Source: Candidatus Desulfofervidaceae bacterium (lineage in GTDB: Bacteria; Desulfobacterota; Desulfofervidia; Desulfofervidales; Desulfofervidaceae). Taken from it: 9,807 nt of DNA. The notes under the pieces were generated by a model, which worked only from the letters and a program-made list of their open reading frames with translations, did not search any database and was not told where the DNA came from. The stretch is taken from assembly GCA_021160485.1 (NCBI GenBank), contig JAGHCL010000058.1, forward strand, positions 1-9,807, written 5' to 3'. The first letter of the stretch is position 1, and each line of letters starts with the position of its first letter. Below are positions 1 through 7,116 of the stretch, piece after piece. Both the position numbers and the translations under genes were made by a program.

Positions 1-2
1 AT

Positions 3-1091
3 CTTATATATTATTATGAACATGAATGGATCAGAACGCCTTTACCTGCCTTAGATGGCAAGACACCTTTAGAATCTCTCAAAACTTCGGCGGGACGTTT
101 GCAAATTGCCAATCTTATCAATCGCTTAGAAAAAAAGTTAAAGCTTCCTTACGACTTCAATCGTCTGCGTTGCCGTTTAAACATAGGTTGTGTCCACAGT
201 CTTCAAGAAGAAATAGAAAATTATAAATTGGCCTTACAGGAAGAAATCCTGGTCATACTTGATGTCAGTTACCGCCTTCTGCGCGCCATAGAAAAGGTAG
301 AAGCACTCACACCTCTTATGTCTAAACCCTTCCTTTCTTTAAGTCAGCTTATAGATAACCTGAGTCACCTGATGAACATATTGGAAAATACACACAGTTA
401 CCGAACCTTTAAAAAAATAGAAAAAGAAATTCATCGGTTTTTTGAAAAAATTGATGCGCAATTTTTTCAATTATTGGAAATGCTGCCTCAAAAGGAAAAA
501 GTCATTGAGTTATACACTGATGACAACTGGAACCACTTTGAAGACATGCATGATGATATCCTTTTACCCCTTCCTAAATCTCTAGCCAAAGAGCTCATGG
601 CCAATTGGCGGGCAAGTGCAGAAGAAACTTTGTTCACTCCAGAAATGAATTTGCTCTCCGTTTTACAAAAGCAGCCTATAGAATGGATAGAAGCTATTTA
701 CACCTTTTTGGAACTGCCAGATGGGGGTAGAAGAAAAAAAGAATATATTACTGCGATAAATGCTTTTCTTAAGTATAAATCAAATTTGCTCTCAGTAGTG
801 CAGAAGCTTCCTCTGCCTGCCCAGAAATTGTTGGGGGTCGTTTTAGAAGCAGGTGGAATATTTCCATATACCTGTCTGGTTGAATGTTTTGGAAACGACA
901 TCTATGACGGTTTTTATTGGCGGGAAAAACCTCCTAAGAGCGTCATCGGCATTTTAAGGGCCCGTGGATTGCTTTTTGTAGGTCGGATGAAAGGGAAAAA
1001 ATGCAAAGTGGCTTTTATTCCTGTAGATTTACGAAAAAATCTTCAAGAAGTTATAACAATCCCTGATAACATCCCCCATCTACCTGAATAA
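3..1091 (+). CDS. Uncharacterised helical protein, 5'-truncated by the window edge
   Basis: I do not recognise a named family. The frame is open from base 3, so the visible 362 residues are the C-terminal part of a longer protein; a TTG at 99 could be read as a start, but it has no ribosome binding site and cuts a motif. The first residues contain EWIRTPLPALDGKTPLESL followed by KTSAGR. From memory this resembles the short 'W-x-PLPALGGKTPxEA-x-T-x-GR' segment seen in some DUF2384-like or SEC-C-associated proteins. The middle (about residues 60-260) is Leu/Lys/Glu-rich and probably helical. The C-terminal block (about 275-350, from LPLPAQKLLGVVLEAGG to KVAFIPVDLRKNL) looks like a compact folded domain with a WREKPPKS motif. 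No signal peptide or membrane segment is visible in this part. Its 3' end overlaps the convergent SDR gene by 41 bp. Function unknown; that it is a real gene is fairly sure. Confidence 0.75.
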   Translation, partial: LIYYYEHEWIRTPLPALDGKTPLESLKTSAGRLQIANLINRLEKKLKLPYDFNRLRCRLNIGCVHSLQEEIENYKLALQEEILVILDVSYRLLRAIEKVEALTPLMSKPFLSLSQLIDNLSHLMNILENTHSYRTFKKIEKEIHRFFEKIDAQFFQLLEMLPQKEKVIELYTDDNWNHFEDMHDDILLPLPKSLAKELMANWRASAEETLFTPEMNLLSVLQKQPIEWIEAIYTFLELPDGGRRKKEYITAINAFLKYKSNLLSVVQKLPLPAQKLLGVVLEAGGIFPYTCLVECFGNDIYDGFYWREKPPKSVIGILRARGLLFVGRMKGKKCKVAFIPVDLRKNLQEVITIPDNIPHLPE

Positions 1092-1842
1092 CCGTTCCGG
1101 TAAGGTAACTAGCACTTTCAGATGCCAAAAATACCACCAGATTAGCAATTTCCTCAGGTGAAGCCAAGCGTCCCAAGGGAATTTTCATCTCCCAGTCTTT
1201 AAAGATTTCTTCTGGAAGCACATTTTTCTGCTTTGCCAAGTTAGATGCTAGTGATTTAACCCGCTCTGTCAGAGTATAGCCAGGACATACGGAGTTAACC
1301 AAAATATTATCTCTTGCTACTTCATCAGCTAAAGTTTTGGTCCAACCCACTACGGCTGCACGTAGACTGTTAGACAAAACCAACTTTTCTATAGGCTGCT
1401 TTACAGAAATAGAGGTCATGGTAATAATCCGTCCCCATCTCTGCTTTCGCATGTAGAGAATAGCTTCCCAAGCCATATTTAAAGCGCTCATCAAAGTGAG
1501 ATGGAAGGCCTTAACCCACATTTCTTCGTCAGTCTCTTCAAAATAAGCCGGAGGGGGGCCACCTGCGTTTGTTACAAGGATGTGCACGGTTCCCCATGCA
1601 GAAGCTACCTGTTTGACAAAATTTTTGGCTTCATCTGACCTGGAAACATCAGCTACAATAGGCAAAACTTCATTTCCAGTAATTTCTGTTATTTCCTGAG
1701 CTGTTTTTTCCAAAGGCTCTTTATGACGAGCACAAATAGCCACCTTTGCGCCTTCTTTAGCCAAACCCAAGGCAATGGCCTTACCCAAACCTTTACTTGC
1801 TCCGGCTACGAGAGCAATTTTATTATTCAGCCCCAATTCCAT
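1051..1842 (-). CDS. SDR-family oxidoreductase homologue lacking the catalytic Tyr/Lys (3-oxoacyl-ACP-reductase-like)
   Basis: A 263-residue Rossmann-fold protein of normal SDR length. The nucleotide-binding glycine motif is AGASKGLG (residues 13-20, Ala in place of the usual Thr), NAGG lies at 92-95, and the C-terminal PLGRLASPEEIANLVVFLAS and YLTGTVIQVDGG blocks are typical of FabG-like proteins. The catalytic site is abnormal: where YxxxK is expected there is LSNSLR (156-161), so Tyr is Leu156 and Lys is Leu160, with Arg161 beside it. The helix-4 Asn also appears to be replaced (FHLTLMSALN). From memory, a 'BKR-like' SDR subgroup shares this replacement, so it is probably a family trait and not a broken gene. 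The substrate is unknown, and classical SDR catalysis looks unlikely. The ATG at 1842 is preceded by AAAGGAG (1856-1850) lying within the end of the kinase gene, which it overlaps by 20 bp. This suggests co-transcription and translational coupling. Confidence 0.9.
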   Translation of the reverse strand: MELGLNNKIALVAGASKGLGKAIALGLAKEGAKVAICARHKEPLEKTAQEITEITGNEVLPIVADVSRSDEAKNFVKQVASAWGTVHILVTNAGGPPPAYFEETDEEMWVKAFHLTLMSALNMAWEAILYMRKQRWGRIITMTSISVKQPIEKLVLSNSLRAAVVGWTKTLADEVARDNILVNSVCPGYTLTERVKSLASNLAKQKNVLPEEIFKDWEMKIPLGRLASPEEIANLVVFLASESASYLTGTVIQVDGGCYQGLL

Positions 1843-3496
1843 GAGTTTTCTCCTTTAATACCGTCTCTAAAGTTTCCCTCAACTCAGCCAAAGTATAAGG
1901 TTTAAATAAAACTGCTTTCACCCCATCTGCAACAAGCTCATCAATAGTTCCTTTACTACTATAACCAGAAGAAATTATAACCTTTACCTGAGGATCAATG
2001 GCCTTCAATTCTTTAAATACCGCCTTGCCCTCTAACCGAGGCATGACTAAATCTAAAATGATAGCATCAATTTCTTTCCTACGAGCACGATAAAGAGCAA
2101 TCCCTTCCTCTCCGTCTCTGGCTTCTATTACTTGATAACCAAGCACCTGTAAAAGGTCTCTAGCAATTTCTCTCACCTCAGCTTCATCTTCAACCAGTAA
2201 TATGTTCCCCTTAGCTGGGGGTTGGGCTTTAACTTTGAATTCAGCTGCTTGAGTTTTAGCCACTGGCAGATAAATATTAAAACAAGTGCCTTTTCCATGC
2301 GTGCTGGAAACATTAACAAAACCATTATGTTGTCTGATGACTGCATAAGCTACTGTCAACCCTAAACCAGTAGTACTATCTTCTCCTTTGGTGGTAAAAA
2401 AGGGATCAAATATGTGTTTTTGAGTCTCCTCATCCATTCCAACACCTGTATCTGTGATTGAAATTAAAACATATTGCTCCGGAGTAATCCCCAATTGGGG
2501 CTGGGCCGATGACTCATCTAAAACATGATTTTTGGTCTCAATAATCAGCCTCCCTCCTTCAGGCATAGCATCACGAGCATTTAGACAGATGTTAAGTAGT
2601 GCCTGTTCTAATTGAGAAGCATCACCCTTTATAGGCCAGGGATTTTGAACGAGATATGTCTGAATCTCAATCGTGCTAGGAAAACTGCTTTGAATTAAAA
2701 GCAAAACCCGATTAATTACATCATTTATATTAATGATTTCCTTTTCTCCTCTTTCCCCTCCCTGGGCTATGGTTAAAAGTTCACGAACAAAATCGCTGCT
2801 ACGTTGAAGGATTGCTTCTATTTTTTCCAAATGTCTGTAAGTCTGATTGGTAGGTAGTATTTGTATTTTTAAGAGATTAATTCTTCCCAAGGCAGCCATC
2901 AACATGTTATTGAAATTATGCGCTATCCCACTGACCAAAGCCCCCACCGCCTCCATTCTTTGAAATTGAGCAAACTGCAATTCTATTTTCTTTTTGGCCA
3001 TTTCTTCCTGCATTTTGACCACAGCTAAGGTAAAAATACTTCCAAAGGGATTCAAAACTGTTTTGACCATGTTTAATACCCTTTTATCAACGCCACTAAC
3101 CCCAATAAACCCTAATATCTCACCTCGATATCTAATTTTCTTGCCATAAAAATTATTTATGGGAATATGGCCCGGAGGAAGCTGAAGATTATCTAAAAAG
3201 ACATCGTCATTTTCTTTCAAAATACGTTCCCAGAAGTGTGTTTCTTTATCCAGTTTTACTCTACACTTTTGAGAAACTTCAGAATCAAAATCAGTTATCA
3301 GGTGATTATTCAGCTTATAGATAAATATACTATGAGTAGCGTGAGTCAGGCTTTTTATTTTATCTAAGGCTAAAGTAATTATCTTGTGCGTATCTTGTTG
3401 TTCTAAAAATAAACTACCTATTTCTGATAGAACTTGAGGTAAAGAGAAAAGAAACTCTTTTCCCAAGTTTTTATCCAGATTGATATTTTTTACCAT
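1823..3496 (-). CDS. Soluble hybrid sensor histidine kinase: GAF-like, HisKA, HATPase_c, receiver
   Basis: A 557-residue signalling protein with no transmembrane helix or signal peptide, so it probably senses a cytoplasmic cue. Residues about 20-160 look like a GAF-type sensor domain, inferred from layout and position. A short helical linker leads to the HisKA H-box (AHNFNN, phospho-acceptor His193; Asn follows the His where Asp or Glu is common). The ATP-binding domain shows the N-box (LNICLNARDAMPEGG, Asn302/Asn306), G1 (DTGVG, 349-353), F-box (IFDPFFTTKG) and G2 (GLGL, 377-380). The C-terminal receiver (about 421-545) keeps the acidic pair near Asp427, phospho-acceptor Asp482 in LDLVMP, Ser509/Ser510, and Lys532 in FKPY. 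All residues needed for autophosphorylation and intramolecular transfer are present. There is no output domain and no partner response regulator in view. The ATG at 3496 follows AGAGGT with about 6 nt spacing. The stop lies inside the start of the SDR gene. Confidence 0.95.
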   Translation of the reverse strand: MVKNINLDKNLGKEFLFSLPQVLSEIGSLFLEQQDTHKIITLALDKIKSLTHATHSIFIYKLNNHLITDFDSEVSQKCRVKLDKETHFWERILKENDDVFLDNLQLPPGHIPINNFYGKKIRYRGEILGFIGVSGVDKRVLNMVKTVLNPFGSIFTLAVVKMQEEMAKKKIELQFAQFQRMEAVGALVSGIAHNFNNMLMAALGRINLLKIQILPTNQTYRHLEKIEAILQRSSDFVRELLTIAQGGERGEKEIININDVINRVLLLIQSSFPSTIEIQTYLVQNPWPIKGDASQLEQALLNICLNARDAMPEGGRLIIETKNHVLDESSAQPQLGITPEQYVLISITDTGVGMDEETQKHIFDPFFTTKGEDSTTGLGLTVAYAVIRQHNGFVNVSSTHGKGTCFNIYLPVAKTQAAEFKVKAQPPAKGNILLVEDEAEVREIARDLLQVLGYQVIEARDGEEGIALYRARRKEIDAIILDLVMPRLEGKAVFKELKAIDPQVKVIISSGYSSKGTIDELVADGVKAVLFKPYTLAELRETLETVLKEKTHGIGAE

Positions 3497-3746
3497 TATC
3501 TACCTCTACTAAAGTAAAATTCCTTACCTAGGCTTAAACAAAGCACAAACCAGTGACCAAAAATTAAGTGTTACTAAAGTCCTCTTTACACTAAATCGTC
3601 ACTTAAAAGAGCTAAATTTTAATTCATGTGGCCAATCTGAGTCCGACTTGATTTAAAAAGTGTTAAATTTCAAAAAGTGGCTGATAATCAAACAAATAAA
3701 TTTCTTTTGTCCACCTGTCACTAACAATCATCCTGCCTGAACTTTT
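3497..3746. other. AT-rich 250-bp gap between pepA and the kinase gene
   Basis: No gene is visible here on either strand. The gap should hold the end of the pepA transcript and the promoter of the kinase-SDR pair, but I see neither a convincing hairpin-plus-T-run terminator nor a good -35/-10 pair on the minus strand. It does carry short repeats: AAGTGTTA at 3566-3573 and again at 3658-3665; TACTAAAGT at 3507-3515 and 3572-3580; and inverted arms TTAAGTG (3564-3570) and CACTTAA (3600-3606). These may be operator-like sites or chance in AT-rich DNA. Confidence 0.5.
3564..3606. repeat. Imperfect palindromic region with 7-bp inverted arms upstream of the kinase gene
   Basis: The arms TTAAGTG (3564-3570) and CACTTAA (3600-3606) are perfect inverted copies separated by 29 bp. 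The spacer holds ACTAAA twice (3573-3578 and 3590-3595). The pair sits 68-110 bp upstream of the kinase start codon, where a regulator or promoter could lie. Seven-base arms with a long spacer in AT-rich DNA occur by chance fairly often, so a regulatory role is only a guess. Confidence 0.25.
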
Positions 3747-5228
3747 TTATCTCTTCTCACTCTCTTCTAACAACAAAGTAAGTATTGACCTCACCGGCAC
3801 CCCTGTTGCACCTTCAGCGTAATACTTCCAAGGTTTTTCCAAAAAGGCAGGTCCGGCAATATCTAAATGCACCCAACTTTTTATTTCCTCACTGACAAAT
3901 TCCTTTAGAAATAAAGCCGCTGTTATTGCCCCACCATAACGAGAGCCGACATTTTTAATATCGGTAAAAGTACCCTTTAAGTCCTCTTTTAAATCATCAT
4001 CTAACGGCAATTCCCAGAATTTTTCTCCAGTAATTTGACCAATCTTTTTTATCTTGGCTGCCAAATCTTTATCAGGACTAAAAACTCCTGTGGTGAATCT
4101 ACCTAAAGCTACCATACAAGCTCCGGTCAAAGTAGCCATATCAATCATTACATCCGGCTTGAGTTCAGAACCATAGATTAAAGCATCAGCCAAAATGAGC
4201 CTGCCCTCGGCATCGGTACTATGAATTTCCACACTTTTTCCATTTTTAAATACAATAATGTCGTCAGGACGAAAGGCATTGCCACCAGGCATATTTTCGG
4301 CTGTGGGAATGAGACCGTGAACTTCTATATTTAATTTCAAATCTGCAATTGCCTTCATAATACCAAGCACAGCACATGCCCCAGACTTATCACATTTCAT
4401 CGTCTTCATGAACTGTTCTGGCTTGATATCTAGACCGCCACTATCAAAAGTAATACCTTTTCCGATAACAACTATACGTTTAGAAGCATGTTCAGGTTGA
4501 TAGGTAAGATGGATAAAACAGGGTGGATGAGCACTACCCTGCCCTACAGCTAAAATCCCAGCCATTTTTTTAGTTTGAAGGTCTTTCTCATTATATATAG
4601 TGCATTTTAGGCCCGTTTCTTCAGCTAGCTTTTGTGCTATTTCAGCTAGGTCTTTAGGAGCAATCACATTACCAGGTTCATTAGCAATATCTCTGACAAA
4701 ATTAGCAGCCGAAGCTAAAATATTGCCTAATTTTAATTCTTCTCTGACCTTTTCATCGGTCAGAATCTTTACTTCTTCAATTCTTATTATGTCTTTTTTA
4801 GGTTTTTTATACTTCTTAAATTGATAACCACCTAATAAAACTCCTTCTGCCAAATATTGTCCGGCCCGGGAACCTAAGTTTTCTGCCCCTAGGAGTTCAA
4901 AATAAACATCGTCATTTTTTAGTTCCTTTGCCTTTTTCAAACCTGTCGCAGCGGCTATTCTAACCGTATCCGCCTCCAACTCTCCCTTTTCTCCAAGTCC
5001 TACAACAACAATTTGTTTAAACTTCACCTGACCATGGCCAGGCATAAAGGCTACCTTTCCGGCCTCAGCTTCAAAATGAATATCTTTTAAAAAATCCTGC
5101 AATAGGTGTGACATAGCTTCATCTACTACTTGTCCTATCTGACTTAAGGTTTGGTCTTTATATGCACCGACGATCAATACTCCACCAGCCAAGTTTAAAA
5201 CGTCTGTTCCCACAAACTGAAACTGCAT
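3747..5228 (-). CDS. pepA: Leucyl (cytosol) aminopeptidase, peptidase family M17
   Basis: A 493-residue, full-length M17 enzyme that removes N-terminal amino acids, preferring Leu and other hydrophobic residues, from peptides in the cytoplasm. It normally acts as a hexamer with two metal ions per subunit. The C-terminal catalytic domain carries the whole active site: GKGITFDSGG with metal ligands Lys257 and Asp262, catalytic Lys269 in DIKP, Asp280 in MKCDKSG, and the family signature STDAEGRL (337-344) with Asp339, Glu341 and Arg343. Spacing matches E. coli PepA (Lys270, Asp275, Lys282, Asp293, Asp352, Glu354, Arg356) with a constant offset of 13. The N-terminal domain (about 1-150) is the variable one; E. 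coli PepA also binds DNA in Xer recombination, but nothing here shows that. One base separates its ATG from the gatA stop. Its GGAGGAGGA ribosome binding site overlaps the last gatA codons, so translation is probably coupled. Confidence 0.97.
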   Translation of the reverse strand: MQFQFVGTDVLNLAGGVLIVGAYKDQTLSQIGQVVDEAMSHLLQDFLKDIHFEAEAGKVAFMPGHGQVKFKQIVVVGLGEKGELEADTVRIAAATGLKKAKELKNDDVYFELLGAENLGSRAGQYLAEGVLLGGYQFKKYKKPKKDIIRIEEVKILTDEKVREELKLGNILASAANFVRDIANEPGNVIAPKDLAEIAQKLAEETGLKCTIYNEKDLQTKKMAGILAVGQGSAHPPCFIHLTYQPEHASKRIVVIGKGITFDSGGLDIKPEQFMKTMKCDKSGACAVLGIMKAIADLKLNIEVHGLIPTAENMPGGNAFRPDDIIVFKNGKSVEIHSTDAEGRLILADALIYGSELKPDVMIDMATLTGACMVALGRFTTGVFSPDKDLAAKIKKIGQITGEKFWELPLDDDLKEDLKGTFTDIKNVGSRYGGAITAALFLKEFVSEEIKSWVHLDIAGPAFLEKPWKYYAEGATGVPVRSILTLLLEESEKR

Positions 5229-5229
5229 C

Positions 5230-6693
5230 TTAATCCTCCTCCAATTTAGGTTTCTCTTTGAAGTCTAATGCCTGCTCAAATTGATAAGCTACTTGTAACA
5301 ACCGGGCTTCGCTAAAATGAGGACCTATAATTTGCAACCCTATTGGCAAACCATCTTTACTCAAACCAGCCGGCAAGGAAATAGCTGGTAATCCTGCCAA
5401 GTTAATAGGAATGGTAAAAATATCGGAGAGATACATCTGCAAAGGATCGTCTACTTTCTCACCTATTTTGAAAGCAGGTGTAGGTGCCACCGGAGTAATA
5501 ATAAAATCACATTGCTCAAAGGCATGCAAAAAGTCCTGTTTGATCAGCGTCCTTACCTGAGAGGCCTTCTTATAGTAGGCATCATAATATCCAGCAGATA
5601 GCGCATAAGTCCCTAACATTATCCGGCGTTTTACTTCAGCACCAAAACCCTGGGAGCGCGTTTGACAATACATTTCAAACAGGTTTTTTGCCGTTTTATC
5701 TCTAAAGCCATATTTTACTCCATCGTAGCGGGCCAGATTGGAACTGGCCTCAGCCGGAGCAATAATATAATAAACGGCTACCGCATAATCTAAGTGCGGT
5801 AAAGAAACCTCTATAACCTCTGCACCTAGATCAGATAATACCTTGATACCGTGCTCTACTGTTGTTTTAACTTCAGACGCCAATCCTTCTATCATGGCCT
5901 CTCTTACTATTCCAACTCGAAGTTTTTTTACTTCTTTATGTAAATTTTGCGTATAATCCTCTTTCTTCATCGGAGCAGAGGTAGAATCATTTGGATCATG
6001 GCCGGCAATAGCTGTCAATAAAATAGCTGCATCCGTCACGTCTTTTGTCAGGGGGCCAATTTGGTCTAAAGAAGAAGCAAAGGCAACCAAACCAAAACGT
6101 GATACACATCCATAAGTAGGCTTTAATCCCACCACTCCACAAAAGGAAGCAGGTTGTCTGATAGAACCTCCTGTATCAGAACCCAAAGCAGCAATACACT
6201 CATCTGCCGCTACAGCCGCAGCAGAACCACCACTAGAACCTCCAGGCACTCTTTCCAGGTCCCAGGGGTTATGGGTAATTTGTATGGCCGAGTTTTCAGT
6301 AGAAGAACCCATGGCAAATTCATCCATATTGGTTTTACCAATAATGACAACCCCGGCCGCTTTGAGTTGTTTGATTACTGTCGCATCATAAGGGGGTATA
6401 AAGTCAGCAAGAATTTTAGAAGCACAAGTGGTTTTTATTCCATTTGTGCAAATGTTATCCTTGATAGCCAAGGGAATGCCTGTCAAAAAGGAAATATTTT
6501 CTCCTTTTATGAGTCGATTCTCAGCTTCTTGGGCTTGCTTTAAAGCCATTTCTTCTGTAAGGGTAATATAAGCCTTAACCTTTTCCTCTGCCTGTTTAAT
6601 ACGTTTAAATATATCTTCTACTATTTCTTGAGGGCGAATTTCTTTCTTAATAAGCAGTTCATGCAATTCGTGAATCGCCTTCCCAGCCAGCAT
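5230..6693 (-). CDS. gatA: Asp-tRNA(Asn)/Glu-tRNA(Gln) amidotransferase subunit A
   Basis: A 487-residue amidase-signature protein of the usual GatA length. In the GatCAB complex it releases ammonia from glutamine (or asparagine), which GatB uses to convert misacylated Glu-tRNA(Gln) or Asp-tRNA(Asn) to the correct aminoacyl-tRNA. The Ser-cisSer-Lys triad is intact: Lys78 in GIPLAIKDN, Ser153 in [10 protein letters not shown], and Ser177 in [11 protein letters not shown]. Other GatA hallmarks are [17 protein letters not shown] and [15 protein letters not shown], which separate it from general amidases. The ATG at 6693 follows AAAAGGAGG (6707-6699) with 5 nt spacing. gatC is 120 bp upstream and pepA follows at once. 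gatB is absent from the window and must be encoded elsewhere if the complex works. Its presence implies at least one indirect tRNA amidation route in this organism. Confidence 0.98.
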   Translation of the reverse strand: MLAGKAIHELHELLIKKEIRPQEIVEDIFKRIKQAEEKVKAYITLTEEMALKQAQEAENRLIKGENISFLTGIPLAIKDNICTNGIKTTCASKILADFIPPYDATVIKQLKAAGVVIIGKTNMDEFAMGSSTENSAIQITHNPWDLERVPGGSSGGSAAAVAADECIAALGSDTGGSIRQPASFCGVVGLKPTYGCVSRFGLVAFASSLDQIGPLTKDVTDAAILLTAIAGHDPNDSTSAPMKKEDYTQNLHKEVKKLRVGIVREAMIEGLASEVKTTVEHGIKVLSDLGAEVIEVSLPHLDYAVAVYYIIAPAEASSNLARYDGVKYGFRDKTAKNLFEMYCQTRSQGFGAEVKRRIMLGTYALSAGYYDAYYKKASQVRTLIKQDFLHAFEQCDFIITPVAPTPAFKIGEKVDDPLQMYLSDIFTIPINLAGLPAISLPAGLSKDGLPIGLQIIGPHFSEARLLQVAYQFEQALDFKEKPKLEED

Positions 6694-6813
6694 TTAAACC
6701 TCCTTTTCTGTGTTATGTAAGCGTTGCACTTTCTTTCCCTTTACTGCTGTTTTACAGAATCCTGAATATCATAGTCCCTTGAGCCTGACCTATTGCAAAC
6801 CGCTTTTCCACAT
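6694..6813 (-). other. 120-bp gatC-gatA spacer
   Basis: This is longer than the near-zero spacings elsewhere in the block. The minus strand has only the gatA ribosome binding site (6699-6707) and two very short open stretches of about six or seven codons that look meaningless. A 4-bp hairpin (CTGT/ACAG, 6747-6757) has no T-run. I see no promoter I would defend. Confidence 0.5.
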
Positions 6814-7104
6814 TTACGCTTTAATTACTTTAGGGACAACAAACATATCTTTATCTGCTTGAGGGGCATTAGCAAGCGTCTTTTTTATATCCAATGAAGA
6901 GCTAACTTTGTCTTCATGGAATACATTTGTCAAATCTAAAGCATGATAGGTGGGCTTAACATCAGTGGTGTCTACTTCGTTCAATTTTTCCATATAAAGC
7001 AAAATCTGATTAAGCTGGTCGGTAAACAATTCCATTTCCTTTTCGTTAAATGACAAACGAGCCAATTTTGCAACATGAGCAACTTCTGATTTGCTAATTT
7101 TCAT
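6814..7104 (-). CDS. gatC: Asp-tRNA(Asn)/Glu-tRNA(Gln) amidotransferase subunit C
   Basis: A 96-residue protein, the normal GatC size. GatC wraps around GatA and bridges it to GatB, stabilising the amidotransferase without catalysing a step. Family marks are the N-terminal VAHVAKLARLSFNEKE, the middle DQLNQILLYMEKLNEVDTTD followed by VKPTYHAL, and the C-terminal LANAPQADKDMFVVPKVI. A longer frame starts at an ATG at 7122, inside the end of rpoD. I chose the ATG at 7104 because it has a perfect AGGAGG (7116-7111) exactly 6 nt upstream and begins MKISKSEVAHVA, as GatC proteins usually do. The ribosome binding site overlaps the rpoD stop codon, so gatC is probably translated after rpoD on one transcript. 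Confidence 0.96.
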   Translation of the reverse strand: MKISKSEVAHVAKLARLSFNEKEMELFTDQLNQILLYMEKLNEVDTTDVKPTYHALDLTNVFHEDKVSSSLDIKKTLANAPQADKDMFVVPKVIKA

Positions 7105-7110
7105 TTTCTG

Positions 7111-7116
7111 CCTCCT
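7111..7116 (-). promoter_or_regulatory. gatC ribosome binding site that decides its start
   Basis: AGGAGG on the minus strand, 6 nt before the ATG at 7104 and sharing two bases with the rpoD TAG stop (7117-7115). The in-frame ATG at 7122 lies upstream of it, which rules against that start. Confidence 0.85.

Noticed and set aside
26..226. 66-residue plus-strand frame at the left edge
   Set aside because: It is out of frame with the longer open frame from base 3 that carries a recognisable conserved-looking motif, and it has no ribosome binding site.
6154..6543. 129-residue plus-strand frame opposite gatA
   Set aside because: Fully antisense to the catalytic part of gatA; the Ser/Arg/Thr-rich low-quality sequence is typical of a shadow frame.
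6747..6757. Small hairpin CTGT-TTT-ACAG between gatC and gatA as a terminator
   Set aside because: Only a 4-bp stem with weak pairs and no following T-run on either strand.
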